Shown: positions 5,652-6,807 of the stretch, one piece after another
How positions within the stretch are numbered: position 1 is the stretch's first letter
Layout of the letters: every line of letters starts with the position of its first letter
Assembly (NCBI GenBank): GCA_030636965.1
Contig: DAOVVW010000045.1
Span: forward strand, 1-6,807
Length of the DNA: 6,807 nt
Origin: Pseudomonadota bacterium
GTDB taxonomy: Bacteria > BMS3Abin14
Direction of reading: 5' to 3'
The notes under the pieces: model-generated
Database searches by the model: none
Seen by the model: only the letters and a program-made list of their open reading frames with translations
What the model was told of the DNA's origin: nothing
Position numbers and translations under genes: made by a program

Positions 5652-6323
5652 ATGAAAGACATAACATATGTAGCCACATATTCCTTTGATCTGTTCGGTA
5701 CAAGCCTGACAGTGAATACCTTCACCCTGATCAACACATGGATTGTTATGGCGGTCATTATCGTTTTTGCCATAATCGGATCCCGGAGCCTGAAAGCCTT
5801 TCCGAATCCCGTACAGCGGTTGGCCGAGATATATGTGTCGGCCATGGACAAGCTGACAAAGGAAACACTGGAGACCACCAGCAGGGCTTACTTGCCTCTG
5901 GTAGCCACCCTTTTCATTTTTCTGTTGCTGTGCAACTGGTTGGGCATGATCCCGGGTCTCGCTGAACCCACGAAGGATCTGAATACCCCCCTTAGCCTGG
6001 GCATAATGGGTTTTTTCCTGACACACACGGCAGCCATCAGGGAGAAGGGCATAGGTCAGTACCTGAAGGAATACTGCCAGCCCTTTTTTATAATGGCGCC
6101 CCTGAACGTTGTGGGTGAACTGGCAAAAGTGGTTTCCATCTCCTTTCGTCTATTCGGAAATATTCTCGGAGGGGCCATAATTATATCTGTGGTCTCACAC
6201 ATGATATACAGCCTGGTTCTGCCGCCCTTCCTGTATGTATTCTTCGGCATGTTTGTAGGAACCATTCAGGCGTTCGTTTTCACGATGTTAACTATCACCT
6301 ACATCTCAGTAGCAACCAAATAA
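5652..6323 (+). CDS. atpB: F-type ATP synthase subunit a
   Basis: Subunit a forms the two half-channels that carry ions to and from the rotating c ring. The 223-residue, multi-helix protein starts at ATG 5652 behind AGGGAT (5638-5643). Family marks include NWLGMIPG (95-102), LNTPLSL (110-116), LAKVVSISFRLFGN (157-170) with the essential Arg166 (Arg210 of E. coli), and the last helix TIQAFVFTMLTITYIS with Gln206 (Gln252 of E. coli). By gapless alignment around these marks, the positions matching E. coli Glu219 and His245 are Ala175 and Gly199, so both polar channel residues are absent. The protein is otherwise complete and in frame. It lies between the AtpI-like gene and atpE, with a 10-bp gap to the latter. 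Confidence 0.95.
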   Translation: MKDITYVATYSFDLFGTSLTVNTFTLINTWIVMAVIIVFAIIGSRSLKAFPNPVQRLAEIYVSAMDKLTKETLETTSRAYLPLVATLFIFLLLCNWLGMIPGLAEPTKDLNTPLSLGIMGFFLTHTAAIREKGIGQYLKEYCQPFFIMAPLNVVGELAKVVSISFRLFGNILGGAIIISVVSHMIYSLVLPPFLYVFFGMFVGTIQAFVFTMLTITYISVATK

Positions 6324-6333
6324 GGGAATTTAA

Positions 6334-6807
6334 GTGGAGCAGCTGGCTGTAACCGAAATCGTCAAATCCCTCTACATGCTTGGTGCAGCAATAGCCATCG
6401 GCCTCGGTGGTATTGGAGCTGGGATAGGCATTGGAATGTCAGGAGCTACCGCCTGCGAGGGTATTGGACGGCAGCCCAGGATATCTTCGGAGCTTTTCCG
6501 CATCATGCTTATCGGCCAGGCTGCAACCTCGACACCACCTACATTTGCCCTGGTTGTGTCGATACTTCTGCTCTTCAGCAACGTAGAGGGAGCTCCTCTA
6601 ATACAGGGTTTTGCGGCCCTGGGCGCGGGGATCTCCATTGGTGCCGGAGCATTCGCATCGGGTATCGGAAGCGCTTTCCCGGCCAGCCGGGCCTGCGAGG
6701 CCATTGCGCGCCAGCCCCATCTTAGGGCCCCATTTACGACATTGATGCTTCTCGGCCAGGCTGTAAGCCAGACGCCGGTTATCTTTTCCCTCATGGTTTC
6801 CTTCATG
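6334..6807 (+). CDS. atpE: Duplicated (double-hairpin) ATP synthase subunit c, 3' end outside window
   Basis: The frame is open from GTG 6334 (AAGGGA at 6322-6327, 6 bases ahead) to the window end, 158 codons without a stop, about twice a normal c subunit. Two hairpins are clear. Hairpin 1 has a glycine-rich helix (17-38), loop GRQP (45-48) and outer helix (55-81). Hairpin 2 has a glycine-rich helix (92-115), loop ARQP (125-128) and outer helix (134-158). Counting from each RQP, the 18th residue, which is Glu/Asp in ion-translocating c subunits (Asp61 in E. coli), is Ser66 in GQAATST and Gln146 in GQAVSQT. No other acidic residue lies within the visible helices. The usual inner-helix Gln/Glu of Na+-type rings is also replaced (Ile33, Ser113). 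A further hairpin beyond the edge, or a separate atpE, may carry the carboxylate. Confidence 0.88.
   Translation, partial: MEQLAVTEIVKSLYMLGAAIAIGLGGIGAGIGIGMSGATACEGIGRQPRISSELFRIMLIGQAATSTPPTFALVVSILLLFSNVEGAPLIQGFAALGAGISIGAGAFASGIGSAFPASRACEAIARQPHLRAPFTTLMLLGQAVSQTPVIFSLMVSFM

Noticed and set aside
5502..6026. 174-codon open frame on the - strand across the AtpI-like/atpB junction
   Set aside because: It is antisense to two supported genes, rich in Gln/His/Gly low-complexity translation, and has no family resemblance.
6372..6806. 144-codon open frame on the - strand at the right edge
   Set aside because: It mirrors the glycine/alanine-rich atpE; the proline/alanine-rich product is a typical shadow of a c subunit gene.

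Overview
This is a bacterial chromosome segment of the kind found next to a replication origin. All recognisable genes lie on the + strand, in the order mnmG - rsmG - [small membrane ORF] - parA - parB - bactofilin - atpI-like - atpB - atpE (cut off by the window end). Two perfect 16-bp parS sites (TGTTTCACGTGAAACA) flank the mnmG-rsmG pair. This order, the intact glycolytic-independent housekeeping protein motifs and the mixed base composition fit a Desulfobacterota/'Deltaproteobacteria'-like or neighbouring candidate lineage. That assignment is an inference from gene order and protein style, not from a marker gene.

Layout. Positions 1-144 are AT-rich leader with a short CTCTGTGG-type repeat and no gene. 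mnmG (145-2043, tRNA wobble-uridine modification) starts inside the first parS. A 169-bp gap follows, holding an 8-bp-period repeat and two small hairpins, and leads to rsmG (2213-2833, 16S rRNA G527 methyltransferase). The next gap (2834-3018) carries an inverted array of 7-bp units, then the second parS, which sits at the centre of a 24-bp palindrome, then a weak promoter candidate. A 46-codon membrane ORF (3019-3159) overlaps the start of parA (3152-3919). parA overlaps parB (3903-4778), and parB overlaps the bactofilin gene (4775-5224). From there a 13-codon ORF bridges by stop/start overlaps to an AtpI-like gene (5262-5639), followed closely by atpB (5652-6323) and atpE (6334 to beyond 6807).

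How the genes work together. ParA, ParB and the parS sites form a chromosome segregation module, and the adjacent bactofilin is a cytoskeletal scaffold that in other bacteria helps position such modules. The final genes start an F-type ATP synthase Fo operon: assembly/auxiliary protein, subunit a, subunit c. The close packing from the small ORF to atpE suggests one long transcript, possibly with internal promoters.

The most unusual observation is at the right edge. Subunit c is a duplicated double-hairpin protein, and in both visible hairpins the ion-binding Glu/Asp of the outer helix is replaced (Ser66 and Gln146), although the surrounding motif (GQAxx) aligns without gaps. Subunit a keeps its essential Arg (Arg166). 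The rest of atpE, perhaps a further hairpin that carries the carboxylate, lies outside the window and cannot be judged here.
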